Source: Flavobacterium sp. NRK F7 (GTDB lineage Bacteria; Bacteroidota; Bacteroidia; Flavobacteriales; Flavobacteriaceae). From it: a DNA stretch of 64,000 bases. Position numbers and translations under genes: made by a program. The stretch lies in assembly GCF_024054195.1 (NCBI RefSeq), contig NZ_JAMXLB010000001.1, positions 1,203,646 to 1,267,645 of the forward strand, read 5' to 3'. Every line of letters begins with the position of its first letter. The first letter of the stretch is position 1. This document shows, in pieces, positions 51,012 through 59,276 of this stretch. The notes beneath the pieces were generated by a model. That model saw only the letters and a list, made by a program, of their open reading frames with translations, made no database searches and was not told the DNA's origin.

Positions 51012-52202
51012 ATGATTTTTAAAAACACATTCTTTGCAATTACTGCAGTATTGATTATGGGATGTAATCAAGATGACAGCACTCCAGAAGTAATACCTAC
51101 TTCTAAGTATCCTACTTTAACAGGGAAAGATCCTTTAATTGTGGCACATAGGGGGGCTTCAGGATACCTGCCCGAACACACTTTAGCTGCTTATGCAAAA
51201 GCAATCGAATTAGGTGCTGATTTTATCGAACCCGATTTAGTTATGACCCAAGACGGTGTATTAGTGGTAAGACACGAGCCGATGTTGTCAGGAACAACAA
51301 ATGTTTCGGAAATTGCAGCATTTGCTTCAAAAAAATCAACTAAAGATATTGATGGTGTACTTGTGGAAGATTGGTTTGCTTCCGATTTTACATTGGCAGA
51401 AATTAAACAATTGCGTGCCAAACAAGCTTTTTCAGAACGCTCTCAAGCATACAATAATTTGTATGAAATCCCTACCTTTAATGAAGTGATTGCTTTGGTG
51501 AAGGAAAAATCGACACAGTTAGGAAAAACAATTGGTATTTATCCAGAAACCAAACACCCTGCTTTTCATGAAGCTCTTAATTTACCTATCTCTGATAAAT
51601 TGTTAGAAGCATTAACAACTGCAGGCTGGAATGATAAATCAGCTCCGGTATTTGTGCAATCTTTTGAAGTGAGTAATCTGCAGTATATTCGATCTAAATC
51701 TACCGTTAAAATTATTCAATTACTCAGTTGTTATGATGTTGCTTTAAATGGGGATTTAATTTTTGAAGTTCCTAATGGAGAAACCGTTTCTTATGGAAAG
51801 CCTTATGATTGGCATTTACAAGGTGATTCTAGAGATTACAGTTATTTCACCACAGAAGCAGGATTGAATTTTGTGAAAACCTATGCGGACGGAATCGGAC
51901 CTTGGAAACCTTTCCTTATTTCTTACAAAGGCACAGATACAAACCAAGATACTTTTGCTGATGATATGAATGCGGATGGGAAAATAAACGATGCCGATAA
52001 AACGGCTTTAGAACCTAGTGATTTAGTTGAAAGAGCGCACGCTAAAGGGTTGCAAGTGCATGCTTACACTTTTAGAAATGAAAGTAGAAGATTGTTAAGT
52101 AATTATCATAATAATCCTATTTTAGAATACCAGGCCTTTTATAATTTAGGGTTGGATGGTTTGTTTACAGATTTTACAGATACTGCTTTATTAGCAAGAT
52201 AA
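51012..52202 (+). CDS. Glycerophosphodiester phosphodiesterase lipoprotein
   Basis: Splits glycerophosphodiesters into glycerol 3-phosphate and an alcohol. From the ATG at 51012 the protein is 396 residues and starts with a lipoprotein signal (FFAITAVLIMGCNQ, Cys17); the frame runs nine codons upstream. GDPD motifs are VAHRGASGYLPEHTLAAY (catalytic His and Glu), FIEPDLVMTQDGVLVVRHEP (metal Glu/Asp and second His) and the late HAYTFRNE. The inserted segment after about residue 110 matches GlpQ-type periplasmic enzymes. It stands alone behind a terminator. Confidence 0.93.
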   Translation: MIFKNTFFAITAVLIMGCNQDDSTPEVIPTSKYPTLTGKDPLIVAHRGASGYLPEHTLAAYAKAIELGADFIEPDLVMTQDGVLVVRHEPMLSGTTNVSEIAAFASKKSTKDIDGVLVEDWFASDFTLAEIKQLRAKQAFSERSQAYNNLYEIPTFNEVIALVKEKSTQLGKTIGIYPETKHPAFHEALNLPISDKLLEALTTAGWNDKSAPVFVQSFEVSNLQYIRSKSTVKIIQLLSCYDVALNGDLIFEVPNGETVSYGKPYDWHLQGDSRDYSYFTTEAGLNFVKTYADGIGPWKPFLISYKGTDTNQDTFADDMNADGKINDADKTALEPSDLVERAHAKGLQVHAYTFRNESRRLLSNYHNNPILEYQAFYNLGLDGLFTDFTDTALLAR

Positions 52203-52211
52203 TTAAATAAG

Positions 52212-52239
52212 AAAAAGCTCCATTTTTGGAGCTTTTTTT
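52212..52239 (+). terminator. Terminator of the glycerophosphodiesterase gene
   Basis: Stem AAAAAGCTCCA/TGGAGCTTTTT (52212-52222, 52227-52237) with a short loop and T-tail. It also has A-runs that could serve the convergent lipoprotein gene. Confidence 0.88.
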
Positions 52240-52257
52240 AATCTATAAGGTTGAAAA

Positions 52258-52491
52258 TTATTTTTCAACGTGTTCGTTAACTTCTTCTTTTACATTATCC
52301 ACACCATTTTCGATATCGTTACCTACTTCTGTCATGGCGGTGTCGATAGTTTCTACTGCATCTTGAGTAGTTTCTTTAATATCTTCGCCTACCGCTTCAG
52401 TTGCCTCTTCTACTTTGTCTTGTGTAGATTCTTTACATGAAACTACTAGTAAACTTGCCACACATACGACTGTTAAAAATAATTTTTTCAT
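52258..52491 (-). CDS. Small acidic lipoprotein
   Basis: A 77-residue protein with a lipoprotein signal ending SLLVVSCKES (Cys19). An acidic helical tail follows (DKVEEATEAVGEDIKETTQD, IENGVDNVKEEVNEHVEK) with heptad-like spacing. It is built like the lipoprotein at 44632 and may be a distant paralogue. It resembles the 'entericidin/YtxH-like' small lipoproteins only in general form. Function unknown. Confidence 0.8.
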   Translation of the reverse strand: MKKLFLTVVCVASLLVVSCKESTQDKVEEATEAVGEDIKETTQDAVETIDTAMTEVGNDIENGVDNVKEEVNEHVEK

Positions 52492-52517
52492 ATTGTTTAT
52501 TTTAAATATTATCCTTT

Positions 52518-52548
52518 CAAATGTAATTAAAATTTAAATCTTTAGCAA
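52518..52548 (-). promoter_or_regulatory. Promoter of the small acidic lipoprotein gene
   Basis: Minus-strand TTG (52546-52548) and TACATTTG (52518-52525) are 20 bases apart, 26 bases before the ATG. The element overlaps the end of the M23 gene, so the lipoprotein can be expressed separately. Confidence 0.62.
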
Positions 52549-53208
52549 GAAATTTGGATTAGGACAATTCGACTTATAAAAAGGCAAGTCTTTACTGCTG
52601 CAAACTCCTGGATAATCTCCTTTTTTGTTTTCCATATCTTGGATGATTTGAAAATGTAAATGTGGTGCATAATCACCATTTATTGGTGGTGCTCCAAGTG
52701 TAGCAATGTAGTCTCCTTTTCTTACGGTTTGACCAATACTTTTGTTGTCGAGACTTTCTAAGCTAAGATGACCGTATAAGGTATAAAAAGTTATCCCTTC
52801 AATTTGATGTTTCAAAATAATAGTAGGTCCATAATCTCCTAATGCCGTATTGTTTTGAAAACTGTGTATCGTTCCATCTAAACCTGCTAAAACAGCTGTT
52901 CCTGCTTTAATCCATAAATCTAAACCAATATGAATATTGCGTTCATCGGTAATTGCATCATTAAAAACGGTACTTCTTTTATAAAGATTGCGTGTTTCTA
53001 AATAACCGCCATAAGCGACTTTGGCTTTGTTTTTGGCTAAATGATTCTCAATATATTGTTCAAAAGCTTCAGCATCTTTTAGTACTGAAGGTGTTAAATC
53101 TTTATTAGATGCAGCTAGTTGAATAGGCGTATATAATGAATAGTCAATCGAGGCATCGATTACTTTTACATCCTTTAAGTTTTTTAAAATATCTAAAAAA
53201 TGGGTCAT
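52534..53208 (-). CDS. M23 family metallopeptidase without signal peptide
   Basis: A 224-residue LytM/M23-type domain (about 85-215) with the zinc motif IHIGLDLW (His, Asp), GDYGPTIILKH, YTLYGHLS and the APHLHFQI pair. These are all the ligands of an active Gly-Gly/DD-endopeptidase. Unusually, no Sec signal or membrane helix precedes it: the N-terminus MTHFLDILKNLKD is amphipathic. It could use a non-classical route or act on a cytoplasmic peptide. It follows the DUF6503-like gene by 5 bases, so the pair is likely co-transcribed. Confidence 0.88.
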   Translation of the reverse strand: MTHFLDILKNLKDVKVIDASIDYSLYTPIQLAASNKDLTPSVLKDAEAFEQYIENHLAKNKAKVAYGGYLETRNLYKRSTVFNDAITDERNIHIGLDLWIKAGTAVLAGLDGTIHSFQNNTALGDYGPTIILKHQIEGITFYTLYGHLSLESLDNKSIGQTVRKGDYIATLGAPPINGDYAPHLHFQIIQDMENKKGDYPGVCSSKDLPFYKSNCPNPNFLLKI

Positions 53209-53213
53209 ATTGA

Positions 53214-54032
53214 TTATTTCAGAGGTACTACAATTGCATTTTTTGGTCTGTTAAAAAGATTGTCGGTTGTTTTTGAGAAAGTTATATTTGATAAAGTAGC
53301 ATTACCAATTTTTTCTCCAAATCCAGTTTCATTAGTCCACATATGATACGTCCACTCTGTAGCAAAAGGGATACCGTCTACCTCTGAAAAATGATTATAT
53401 TTTACCGCGTGAGGTTCTTTTTCAGCGACTTCTTTTCCTTTGCCAAAACTTACAATATAAGCAGCTCCTACCAAATAATTATGTTCATCTTTATAAATGA
53501 CATACCAATCATCTGGTGCATCACCAATATTTGCTTCAAAAGATAATTTTCCTGTATGTAGCTTAGTGTCATAAAATGGTTTGTCTTGAAAGTCAGACCA
53601 AATGGTCCCATTATCATTTAATTTATAAGGAATAGTTACAAAATAAGACCAAGTAAAAATATCAAATCGGTCACTTTGAAGGTTGGCATCCGTTTTATTG
53701 GTAAAGACATTATTACCATCAAAAATAACGATTTCTCCATTAGTTCTTTCCATCTTTATTTTGCTTCCAGTTACCGTTTGCGTGAATCTTGCTGCTAAAT
53801 AATCTTTGCCTCCAAACTGAACTACTAAATCGTAACTCACTACTTCATTACTCATAAAAGCTGCTTTTTTATGTGTGGTTTCAATTCCTTTAGTGAACTC
53901 TGGAGTTTCTTTTACAATTTGTTCTGTAACTTGAGTTTCTTCTGTTTTTATTTCTTCCTTTTTTGTGTTTTCCTGACATGAAGAGAAGAAGAAACTTATA
54001 AAAAGGGCAGAAAATAGAATTTTATTTTTCAT
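53214..54032 (-). CDS. DUF6503-like lipoprotein
   Basis: A 272-residue lipoprotein (signal ending FFFSSCQEN, Cys19). A Glu/Thr-rich linker (about 20-45) and a beta-rich domain follow with VVSYDLVVQFGGKDYLAARFTQ, GEIVIFDGNNVFTN and FDIFTWSYFVTIPYKL. This beta domain and its size match the flavobacterial DUF6503 group, possibly related to LolA-like barrels. Function unknown. Co-transcribed with the M23 peptidase. Confidence 0.75.
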   Translation of the reverse strand: MKNKILFSALFISFFFSSCQENTKKEEIKTEETQVTEQIVKETPEFTKGIETTHKKAAFMSNEVVSYDLVVQFGGKDYLAARFTQTVTGSKIKMERTNGEIVIFDGNNVFTNKTDANLQSDRFDIFTWSYFVTIPYKLNDNGTIWSDFQDKPFYDTKLHTGKLSFEANIGDAPDDWYVIYKDEHNYLVGAAYIVSFGKGKEVAEKEPHAVKYNHFSEVDGIPFATEWTYHMWTNETGFGEKIGNATLSNITFSKTTDNLFNRPKNAIVVPLK

Positions 54033-54128
54033 TTTTAAATTGTTTTTTTAATACATTATAAAAGTAATAAACTGAAAATGAAATGTTCTACAACTGTTTT
54101 GTTTTGACCTTTTATTAACAGATTTATG

Positions 54129-54512
54129 TTAGGTAACTAACTCATTATACAATTTTTCAAAGGTTAGGTCTAAATTATTGCTAAATCCTGCATGAGGTCG
54201 AGACGTTTGTATACTAGAGCTTTTAACAGCACTAATCCATCTAAAACGTTCTTCTTTTTCAAATTGTGCAACTGGACCACCTTCTTTTTTACCTTCACAG
54301 ATAGTAACTAAAGCTTCTAAGTTTACTTGTAATTGTTCCAAATCGAATTTGGGACAAAAAGCAATTATTTTTTCCTTTGGAATTTGATATTGAATACGCA
54401 GGTATTTTTGACGTTTGCAAAATAGCATCAAACCTACATTGATAAATTCTTCGCGCTCTACTCTAGGTACTACACGAATTATCGTATAATCATATAAGTG
54501 TTTTTCGTGCAT
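54129..54512 (-). CDS. DUF3037 family protein
   Basis: A 127-residue cytoplasmic protein with the family opening YDYTIIRVVPRVEREEFINVGLMLFC (about 7-32) and a later LEALVTICEGKKEGGP. The last part is helical. It overlaps the HipA-like gene by 23 bases. DUF3037 and a HipA-like kinase are a recurrent gene pair across bacteria, which implies a shared function still undefined. No toxin or antitoxin motif is seen. Confidence 0.85.
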   Translation of the reverse strand: MHEKHLYDYTIIRVVPRVEREEFINVGLMLFCKRQKYLRIQYQIPKEKIIAFCPKFDLEQLQVNLEALVTICEGKKEGGPVAQFEKEERFRWISAVKSSSIQTSRPHAGFSNNLDLTFEKLYNELVT

Positions 54513-55278
54513 CTTGAGCTTGTTTTAAAAATAATTCTGCATGTTGTAAACGAATCGTCAAAAACTGGAAATAAACTTCTTTTATAGTTTCTGGAGACAT
54601 GGATTGATCTTCCCATTCCAACCATTCATCTGGAATTTGATTGACGATTTCCTTTAAAATAGCAGAGTTTAAAGTATTGGTGCAAAAAACATGAGCTGCT
54701 TCTAATTGTGTAGCTTTGGGTAACAAAACATGATCTTTGATGAGCGCAAAAGGGGTTTTCGCAGTAGTTTCCCAATTGGTCCAAGAATGATGAAAATAAA
54801 AGGAAGCACCATGATCAATGAGCCAAAGTTCTTTTTTCCAAAGCAGTAGATTCGTGTTTTTGAAGGTACGATCAACATTGGTAATAAAAGCATCCAGCCA
54901 AACAATTTTCGAAGCCAATAAAGCATCGCAATCATTTGCTGCAGCATCATAGGTTAATGCACCTGATAAAAAATGCAACCCTAAATTTAACCCTTGACTA
55001 AATTTTAGTAAATCTTGAATTTCTTCATCTGCTTCTGTTCTTCCAAAAGCTTCATCCAAATTAGCGAAAACCAACTCAGGAACTGGCAACCCAAGTATTT
55101 TTGCGATTTGACCACCCAAAAATTCTGCGATTAATGCCTTTACTCCGTGTCCAGCGCCTCTAAATTTTAATACATATTTAAAATCGTCATCTGCTTCAGC
55201 TAAAGCAGGTAAAGAGCCTCCTTCTCGAAGCGGAGTAATGTATCGGGTTACATTTACGGTTCGCAAATTCAAATTCAT
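54490..55278 (-). CDS. HipA-like kinase-fold protein (HipA_2 type)
   Basis: A 262-residue protein with a HipA/PI3K-like kinase core. From the ATG at 55278 it begins MNLNLRTVNVTRY. The N-lobe holds FKYVLKFRGAGHGVKALIAEFLGGQIA (a Lys in a strand, then a helix Glu). The catalytic-like loop LDAFITNVDRTFKNTNLLLW carries an Asp and Asn (DxxxxN), and the metal Asp follows in LWLIDHGASFYFHH. It lacks the N-terminal Couple_hipA segment and HTH-containing HipB partner of classical toxin-antitoxin pairs. It probably phosphorylates an unknown partner, and the paired DUF3037 is the first candidate. Confidence 0.85.
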   Translation of the reverse strand: MNLNLRTVNVTRYITPLREGGSLPALAEADDDFKYVLKFRGAGHGVKALIAEFLGGQIAKILGLPVPELVFANLDEAFGRTEADEEIQDLLKFSQGLNLGLHFLSGALTYDAAANDCDALLASKIVWLDAFITNVDRTFKNTNLLLWKKELWLIDHGASFYFHHSWTNWETTAKTPFALIKDHVLLPKATQLEAAHVFCTNTLNSAILKEIVNQIPDEWLEWEDQSMSPETIKEVYFQFLTIRLQHAELFLKQAQDARKTLI

Positions 55279-55308
55279 TACTAAAAAACTTTTAAACAAA
55301 GGTAGCTA

Positions 55309-55341
55309 AAAAAAACTCCGATAAAATATCGGAGTTTTTTA
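55309..55341 (-). terminator. Terminator of fabD
   Basis: Thirteen-base-pair stem AAAAACTCCGATA/TATCGGAGTTTTT (55311-55323, 55327-55339) with a T-run on the minus strand, 12 bases past the fabD stop. It separates fabD from the HipA-like gene. Confidence 0.9.
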
Positions 55342-55352
55342 CTTTTATTTTT

Positions 55353-56225
55353 TTAAGCTGAATGAGTAGCTACTTCTTTATTGATTTTATTCACTAAGCC
55401 AACCAATACTTTTCCTGGACCTACTTCTGTGAAACTAGTTGCTCCATCCGCTATCATTTGATTGACAGATTGTGTCCATTTTACTGGTGCAGTTAATTGG
55501 ATGATTAAATTTTTCTTTATTTCTTCTGGATTTGAAACCGCATTTGCTGTTACATTTTGGTAAACAGGACAAACAGGTTTAGAAAAAGTAGTAGCTTCAA
55601 TTGCTGCTGCTAACTCTTCTCTTGCTGGTTCCATCATAGGCGAATGGAAAGCTCCACCAACAGGTAAAATTAAAGCTCTTTTGGCACCAGCTTCTTTCAT
55701 TTTTTCACAGGCAGCTTCCACAGCTTTGTATTCTCCAGAAATTACTAATTGGCCAGGACAATTGTAATTGGCTGCTACAACTACACCATCGATACTAGCG
55801 CAAATATCTTCTACAATTTTATCTTCTAAGTTTAAAACGGCAGCCATAGTGGAAGGCGTTATTTCACAAGCTTTTTGCATGGCTAATGCTCTTTGAGAGA
55901 CTAATTTTAAACCATCTTCAAAAGATAAAGTACCATTAGCAACTAATGCTGAAAATTCACCTAAAGAATGTCCTGCTACCATTTCTGGTTTAAAATCTTC
56001 TAATGTTTTTGCTAAAATTACAGAGTGTAAGAAAACTGCAGGTTGTGTTACTTTGGTTTCTTTCAATTGTTCTGCTGTTCCTTCAAACATGATGTCAGTA
56101 ATTCTAAAACCTAAAATTTCATTCGCTTTTTCAAATAATTCTTTGGCAATTGCCGAATTTTCATATAAGTCTTTTCCCATTCCTGTAAATTGGGCTCCTT
56201 GACCTGGAAATACGTATGCTTTCAT
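55353..56225 (-). CDS. fabD: Malonyl CoA-acyl carrier protein transacylase
   Basis: Loads malonyl groups on ACP for fatty acid synthesis. The 290 residues have FPGQGAQFTGMG (oxyanion Gln), the nucleophile GHSLGE (S87), the SQRALAMQKA segment with the conserved Arg, the catalytic His in LPVGGAFHSPMM, and the ending FTEVGPGKVLVGLV. It is a monocistronic minus-strand gene. Confidence 0.96.
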   Translation of the reverse strand: MKAYVFPGQGAQFTGMGKDLYENSAIAKELFEKANEILGFRITDIMFEGTAEQLKETKVTQPAVFLHSVILAKTLEDFKPEMVAGHSLGEFSALVANGTLSFEDGLKLVSQRALAMQKACEITPSTMAAVLNLEDKIVEDICASIDGVVVAANYNCPGQLVISGEYKAVEAACEKMKEAGAKRALILPVGGAFHSPMMEPAREELAAAIEATTFSKPVCPVYQNVTANAVSNPEEIKKNLIIQLTAPVKWTQSVNQMIADGATSFTEVGPGKVLVGLVNKINKEVATHSA

Positions 56226-56358
56226 TTGTTTCGTTTAATTTTTAATGCGTTATGTTTTTTATGTATTCATAATCGGTAACAAAAATAGACTTTTTTAAGC
56301 ATAAAAAAACCTTACAAATTCTAAAATCTATAAGGTGTATTCTTTTTGAAAGTTAAAA

Positions 56359-56889
56359 TTAGGCTTTAACTAATTGTAATTCAATGATTAGTTTAACTTC
56401 TTCTCCTACTAATACGCCACCAGTTTCTAATGCGGCATTCCAATTTAATCCCCAATCTTTTCGGTTGATTTTACCTTCAATGTTTAAACCTACTTTTGTA
56501 TTTCCCCATGGGTCTTGCATTAATCCGCTAAATTCTACAGGTAATTTTACTTCTTTTGAAGTGCCTTTAATAGTTAGTGTGCCTGTTAGTTCATAATTGT
56601 GATCGTTTACTTTTGAAAATGATGAACTTTTAAAAGTTAAATTTGGAAAGTTTTCTGCATCAAAAAAATCACCACTTTTTAGATGGTTATCTCTATCTAC
56701 ATTACTCGTGTTAATAGAGTTGATTGCTGCTGAGAAAGAAACTTTTGCCGTTGAAAAATCATTTTCTTCTGTTTCAATTACGCCTTCATAAGAGTCAAAC
56801 TTCCCGGAAACATTTGTAAACATCATGTGTTTTACTTTAAAACCTATTTCTGAATGTGTGGAATCTATTGTCCATTTTGTAGTTGCCAT
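56359..56889 (-). CDS. YceI family protein
   Basis: A 176-residue lipocalin-like barrel (whole length). Family hallmarks are WTIDSTHSEIGFKVKHMMFTNVSGKF, the DRDNHLKSGDFFDAENFPNLTF segment and GLNIEGKINRKDWGLNWN. YceI proteins bind isoprenoid or amphiphilic ligands. This copy has no signal peptide, unlike the periplasmic E. coli protein, so it is probably cytoplasmic. Its promoter shares a 22-base operator with the pirin operon, so it is likely part of the same stress response. Confidence 0.94.
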   Translation of the reverse strand: MATTKWTIDSTHSEIGFKVKHMMFTNVSGKFDSYEGVIETEENDFSTAKVSFSAAINSINTSNVDRDNHLKSGDFFDAENFPNLTFKSSSFSKVNDHNYELTGTLTIKGTSKEVKLPVEFSGLMQDPWGNTKVGLNIEGKINRKDWGLNWNAALETGGVLVGEEVKLIIELQLVKA

Positions 56890-56924
56890 ATTTTTTATTT
56901 TAAATTATGTTTTTAATTACACTA

Positions 56925-56976
56925 CAAATTTACAATCAGATGATTAGAGTGTCACTTAACCTAGATTAAGAAAAGA
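56925..56976 (-). promoter_or_regulatory. YceI promoter with shared operator
   Basis: On the minus strand a -7 box TAAATTTG (56925-56932) lies 36 bases before the YceI ATG. The operator (56955-56976) contains the palindrome CTTAA-N6-TTAAG and is identical over 22 bases to 59307-59328. It starts 23 bases upstream of the box. No TTG occupies the -33 position, so the site probably binds an activator. The operator abuts the FMN reductase stop codon. Confidence 0.72.
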
Positions 56977-57510
56977 TTAGAAGTTTATTTTTTTAACTTT
57001 TTCTTTTAATTCGTTATCTAAATCAGAATTAGTAATCATCCCTTTATCAGTATCAAAATTATCATTAAAACTAGGCAATGAAAAAGTAGTTTCAATAATA
57101 CCATCATGTCTAGGAAACCTTCCTTCAGCAATTTCTAAAACAGAACTACCGCCACGAGCTCCTGGAGAAGTTGCTAAAAGGAATATACTTTTACCTTGAA
57201 ATAATTTTACATTGATGCGAGACATCCAATCGAAAAGACTTTTGAAAGCGGCTGTATAATTTCCATTATGTTCTGCCATAGAAATCACAAGTAAATCAGC
57301 TTCTGCAAGTTTGTTTAAAAAAGCATGAGCCGCTTGAGGAAAACCTTCTTCTTTTTCAATGTCTATGGAATATGTTGGTACAGGAAAATCATTTAAATCT
57401 AAAACTTCTGTCGTTGCATTGGTAAAAAGACCTGCAGCATAAGTGGCTAATTGTTTATTAATTGATTTTTTACTGTTTGATGCTCCAAAAGCAATAATTT
57501 TTTTCGCCAT
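56977..57510 (-). CDS. NADPH-dependent FMN reductase family protein
   Basis: A 177-residue flavodoxin-fold reductase. It has the FMN phosphate loop AFGASNSKKSINKQLATYA (about residues 8-26), the SMAEHNGNYTAAFKSLFDWM motif that surrounds the isoalloxazine and the TSPGARGGSSVLE segment. It reduces FMN or quinone-like substrates with NAD(P)H. It is the last gene of the pirin-GNAT-OsmC-Fe-S operon, starting 3 bases after the Fe-S gene. Confidence 0.92.
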   Translation of the reverse strand: MAKKIIAFGASNSKKSINKQLATYAAGLFTNATTEVLDLNDFPVPTYSIDIEKEEGFPQAAHAFLNKLAEADLLVISMAEHNGNYTAAFKSLFDWMSRINVKLFQGKSIFLLATSPGARGGSSVLEIAEGRFPRHDGIIETTFSLPSFNDNFDTDKGMITNSDLDNELKEKVKKINF

Positions 57511-57513
57511 TAT

Positions 57514-57738
57514 TTATTTGTTTTTATAATAGGTTAATGCACCTGATGGACATTTTTCCACAGTTGCAATAATTTTTTCAGTAGTTGAATTTTCAGGTGT
57601 AATCCATGGTTTTTCTCTTGGTTTAAAAACATCAGGATTGTTTCGTACACAATTTCCAGAATGAATGCACTTTCCAGATTGCCATACTATGGTTACTTCA
57701 CCATTAGTGTATTCTTTTGTAATGTCTTTCGGATTCAT
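57514..57738 (-). CDS. Divergent single-cluster 4Fe-4S protein (Fer4_19/YjdI type)
   Basis: A 74-residue ferredoxin-like protein: GKCIHSGNCVRNNPDVF supplies two Cys (C24 and C30) and ATVEKCPSGALTYY a third (C63). The NPDVFKP and KCPSGAL boxes are typical of the YjdI group. It probably passes electrons to or from the reductase encoded 3 bases later. Cluster type and partner are inferred. Confidence 0.88.
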   Translation of the reverse strand: MNPKDITKEYTNGEVTIVWQSGKCIHSGNCVRNNPDVFKPREKPWITPENSTTEKIIATVEKCPSGALTYYKNK

Positions 57739-57768
57739 ATATTGTTATTTAGTTTGTTAAAAATACAA

Positions 57769-58176
57769 TTAAATTGTGGTTTCGATTACGACTTTGTTTT
57801 TCAAAATTTTAGAGACTGGACATTTTTCTGCAATTAGTAGTAATCTGTTTTTAATATCTTCTTCAATGTTTTCTGAAAAAGTAATGGTACGTGTTATGGT
57901 TGTTTTTAATTCAGGAGTGTTTTCTTGATATAAATTTAAGGAAATTTTTATTTCTGGAATAATCCATCCTTTTCGGTTGATATACATTCGTAAAGTAGAC
58001 AAAGTACAACCCGCTAAAGAAGCTAAAAGAGTAGAGTAGGGATCTGGACCTAAATCTTTACCTTCAATACTTTCAGGTTCATCCATTATAAATGTACCAT
58101 TTCGCCATGAAATGGTACATTTATATTTTTGTAAACCGATATGTCCTAATACATCATTTTCTAATAATTGTCCCAT
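57769..58176 (-). CDS. OsmC family peroxidase-like protein
   Basis: A 135-residue OsmC/Ohr-fold protein from the ATG at 58176 (MGQLLENDVLGHIG); the longer frame of 155 residues runs into the GNAT gene. The core is GPDPYSTLLASLAGCTLSTLRMYINRKG, containing the first reactive Cys, and the second Cys is in LIAEKCPVSKIL. The two-Cys pair reduces organic hydroperoxides using lipoylated or thiol partners. Part of the pirin operon, which fits a redox-stress role. Confidence 0.92.
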   Translation of the reverse strand: MGQLLENDVLGHIGLQKYKCTISWRNGTFIMDEPESIEGKDLGPDPYSTLLASLAGCTLSTLRMYINRKGWIIPEIKISLNLYQENTPELKTTITRTITFSENIEEDIKNRLLLIAEKCPVSKILKNKVVIETTI

Positions 58177-58178
58177 AA

Positions 58179-58463
58179 TTATAGTACGTCTTGATATTCT
58201 AGTGTTTTTTCGAAAACTTTTTTCGCAAAAGGACACAAAGGAATAATTTTTAAGTTTTTCTCACGAGCAAAAGCAACCGCTTGAGCTACCATTTGTTTTC
58301 CAAAGCCTTTGCCATTGTAAGCTTCATTTACTTCGGTATGATCGATGATTATTTTATCATTACCAGCATAAACAAAAGTCATTTTTGCGACTAATTTTCC
58401 GTCTACTTCAATGTAGAAGGAACCGTTTTTGTCGTTGGTTTCTAATTGGACTGTTGGTGTCAT
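58179..58463 (-). CDS. Small GNAT N-acetyltransferase (YjdJ type)
   Basis: A 94-residue one-domain acetyltransferase: FYIEVDGKLVAKMTFVY, IIIDHTEVNEAYNGKGFGKQMVAQAV (the acetyl-CoA pyrophosphate loop NGKGFG) and LKIIPLCPFAKKVFEK. It belongs to the Gcn5-related PF14542 group, which is often found with YjdI-type Fe-S proteins, as here. Substrate unknown. It is 2 bases upstream of the OsmC gene. Confidence 0.9.
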   Translation of the reverse strand: MTPTVQLETNDKNGSFYIEVDGKLVAKMTFVYAGNDKIIIDHTEVNEAYNGKGFGKQMVAQAVAFAREKNLKIIPLCPFAKKVFEKTLEYQDVL

Positions 58464-58475
58464 AATCTTGTTTTA

Positions 58476-59192
58476 TTAATGTTCCATTGGAATTTCCATT
58501 ACTAAGAATTTAGCTGCAGTTGTGGCTTTTATTTCAAGTGTAGTTGTATTCCAAAACCCAATAGCGTCTCTTTTACTAAGATTTTCACCATTTACTTCAA
58601 TCTCTCCTTCAATTGTCATGATATAAAAACCGTTACCTTCTTTTTTTAAATCTAGTTTTTTTGAAAAATCTTGATCAAAATCACTTAAATAAAACCACGC
58701 ATCTTGATGTATCCAAACCCCTTCATCTTCTGGATTAGGAGACAAAATTTGAGCGAAGTTGTTTTTTTGTAACGATTGATCTAATGTTATTTGTTGGTAA
58801 CGAGGTGTTACATTTTCTTTGTTAGGAAATAACCAAATTTGGAACAATTTTGTTTGTTGGTCAGGATTAGGGTTAAATTCACTATGTCTGATGCCAGTTC
58901 CAGCGCTCATAACTTGAACATCGCCTGTTTTAATCGTTGCGGCATTTCCCATACTGTCTTTATGTGCTAAATCCCCTTCTAAAGGAATCGTAATAATTTC
59001 CATATTATCGTGAGGATGCGTTCCAAAACCCATACCTGCAGCTATTGTATCATCATTTAATACACGTAATGCTCCAAAGTGCACTCGTTCTGGATTGTAC
59101 CAATTTGCGAAACTAAAACTATGCCATGCGTTTAACCAACCATGATTTGCATTTCCTCTGGTGTTTGCTCTATGAATTACTGAATTTTTCAT
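58476..59192 (-). CDS. Pirin family protein
   Basis: A 238-residue bicupin protein. The N-terminal cupin has the metal motif GTHPHDNMEIITIPLEGDLAHKDSMGN (His-x-His, Glu and a later His) with RHSEFNPNPDQQTKLFQIWLFP. The C-terminal half is the reduced second cupin. Bacterial pirins include quercetin dioxygenases and iron-dependent redox sensors; which applies is unclear. First gene of a five-gene operon whose promoter shares an operator with YceI. Confidence 0.93.
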   Translation of the reverse strand: MKNSVIHRANTRGNANHGWLNAWHSFSFANWYNPERVHFGALRVLNDDTIAAGMGFGTHPHDNMEIITIPLEGDLAHKDSMGNAATIKTGDVQVMSAGTGIRHSEFNPNPDQQTKLFQIWLFPNKENVTPRYQQITLDQSLQKNNFAQILSPNPEDEGVWIHQDAWFYLSDFDQDFSKKLDLKKEGNGFYIMTIEGEIEVNGENLSKRDAIGFWNTTTLEIKATTAAKFLVMEIPMEH

Positions 59193-59276
59193 TTGTAAAA
59201 TTTTTTGTTAGAATAAAATGAAACAGTCTGAATGATTTCTTTACTGCTTCATTGTTGATTTTCAACTTATTTGATA

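Noticed and set aside
54490..55278. Classical HipAB toxin-antitoxin pair
   Set aside because: No HipB-type HTH partner and the N-terminal domain of HipA is missing; the partner is DUF3037.
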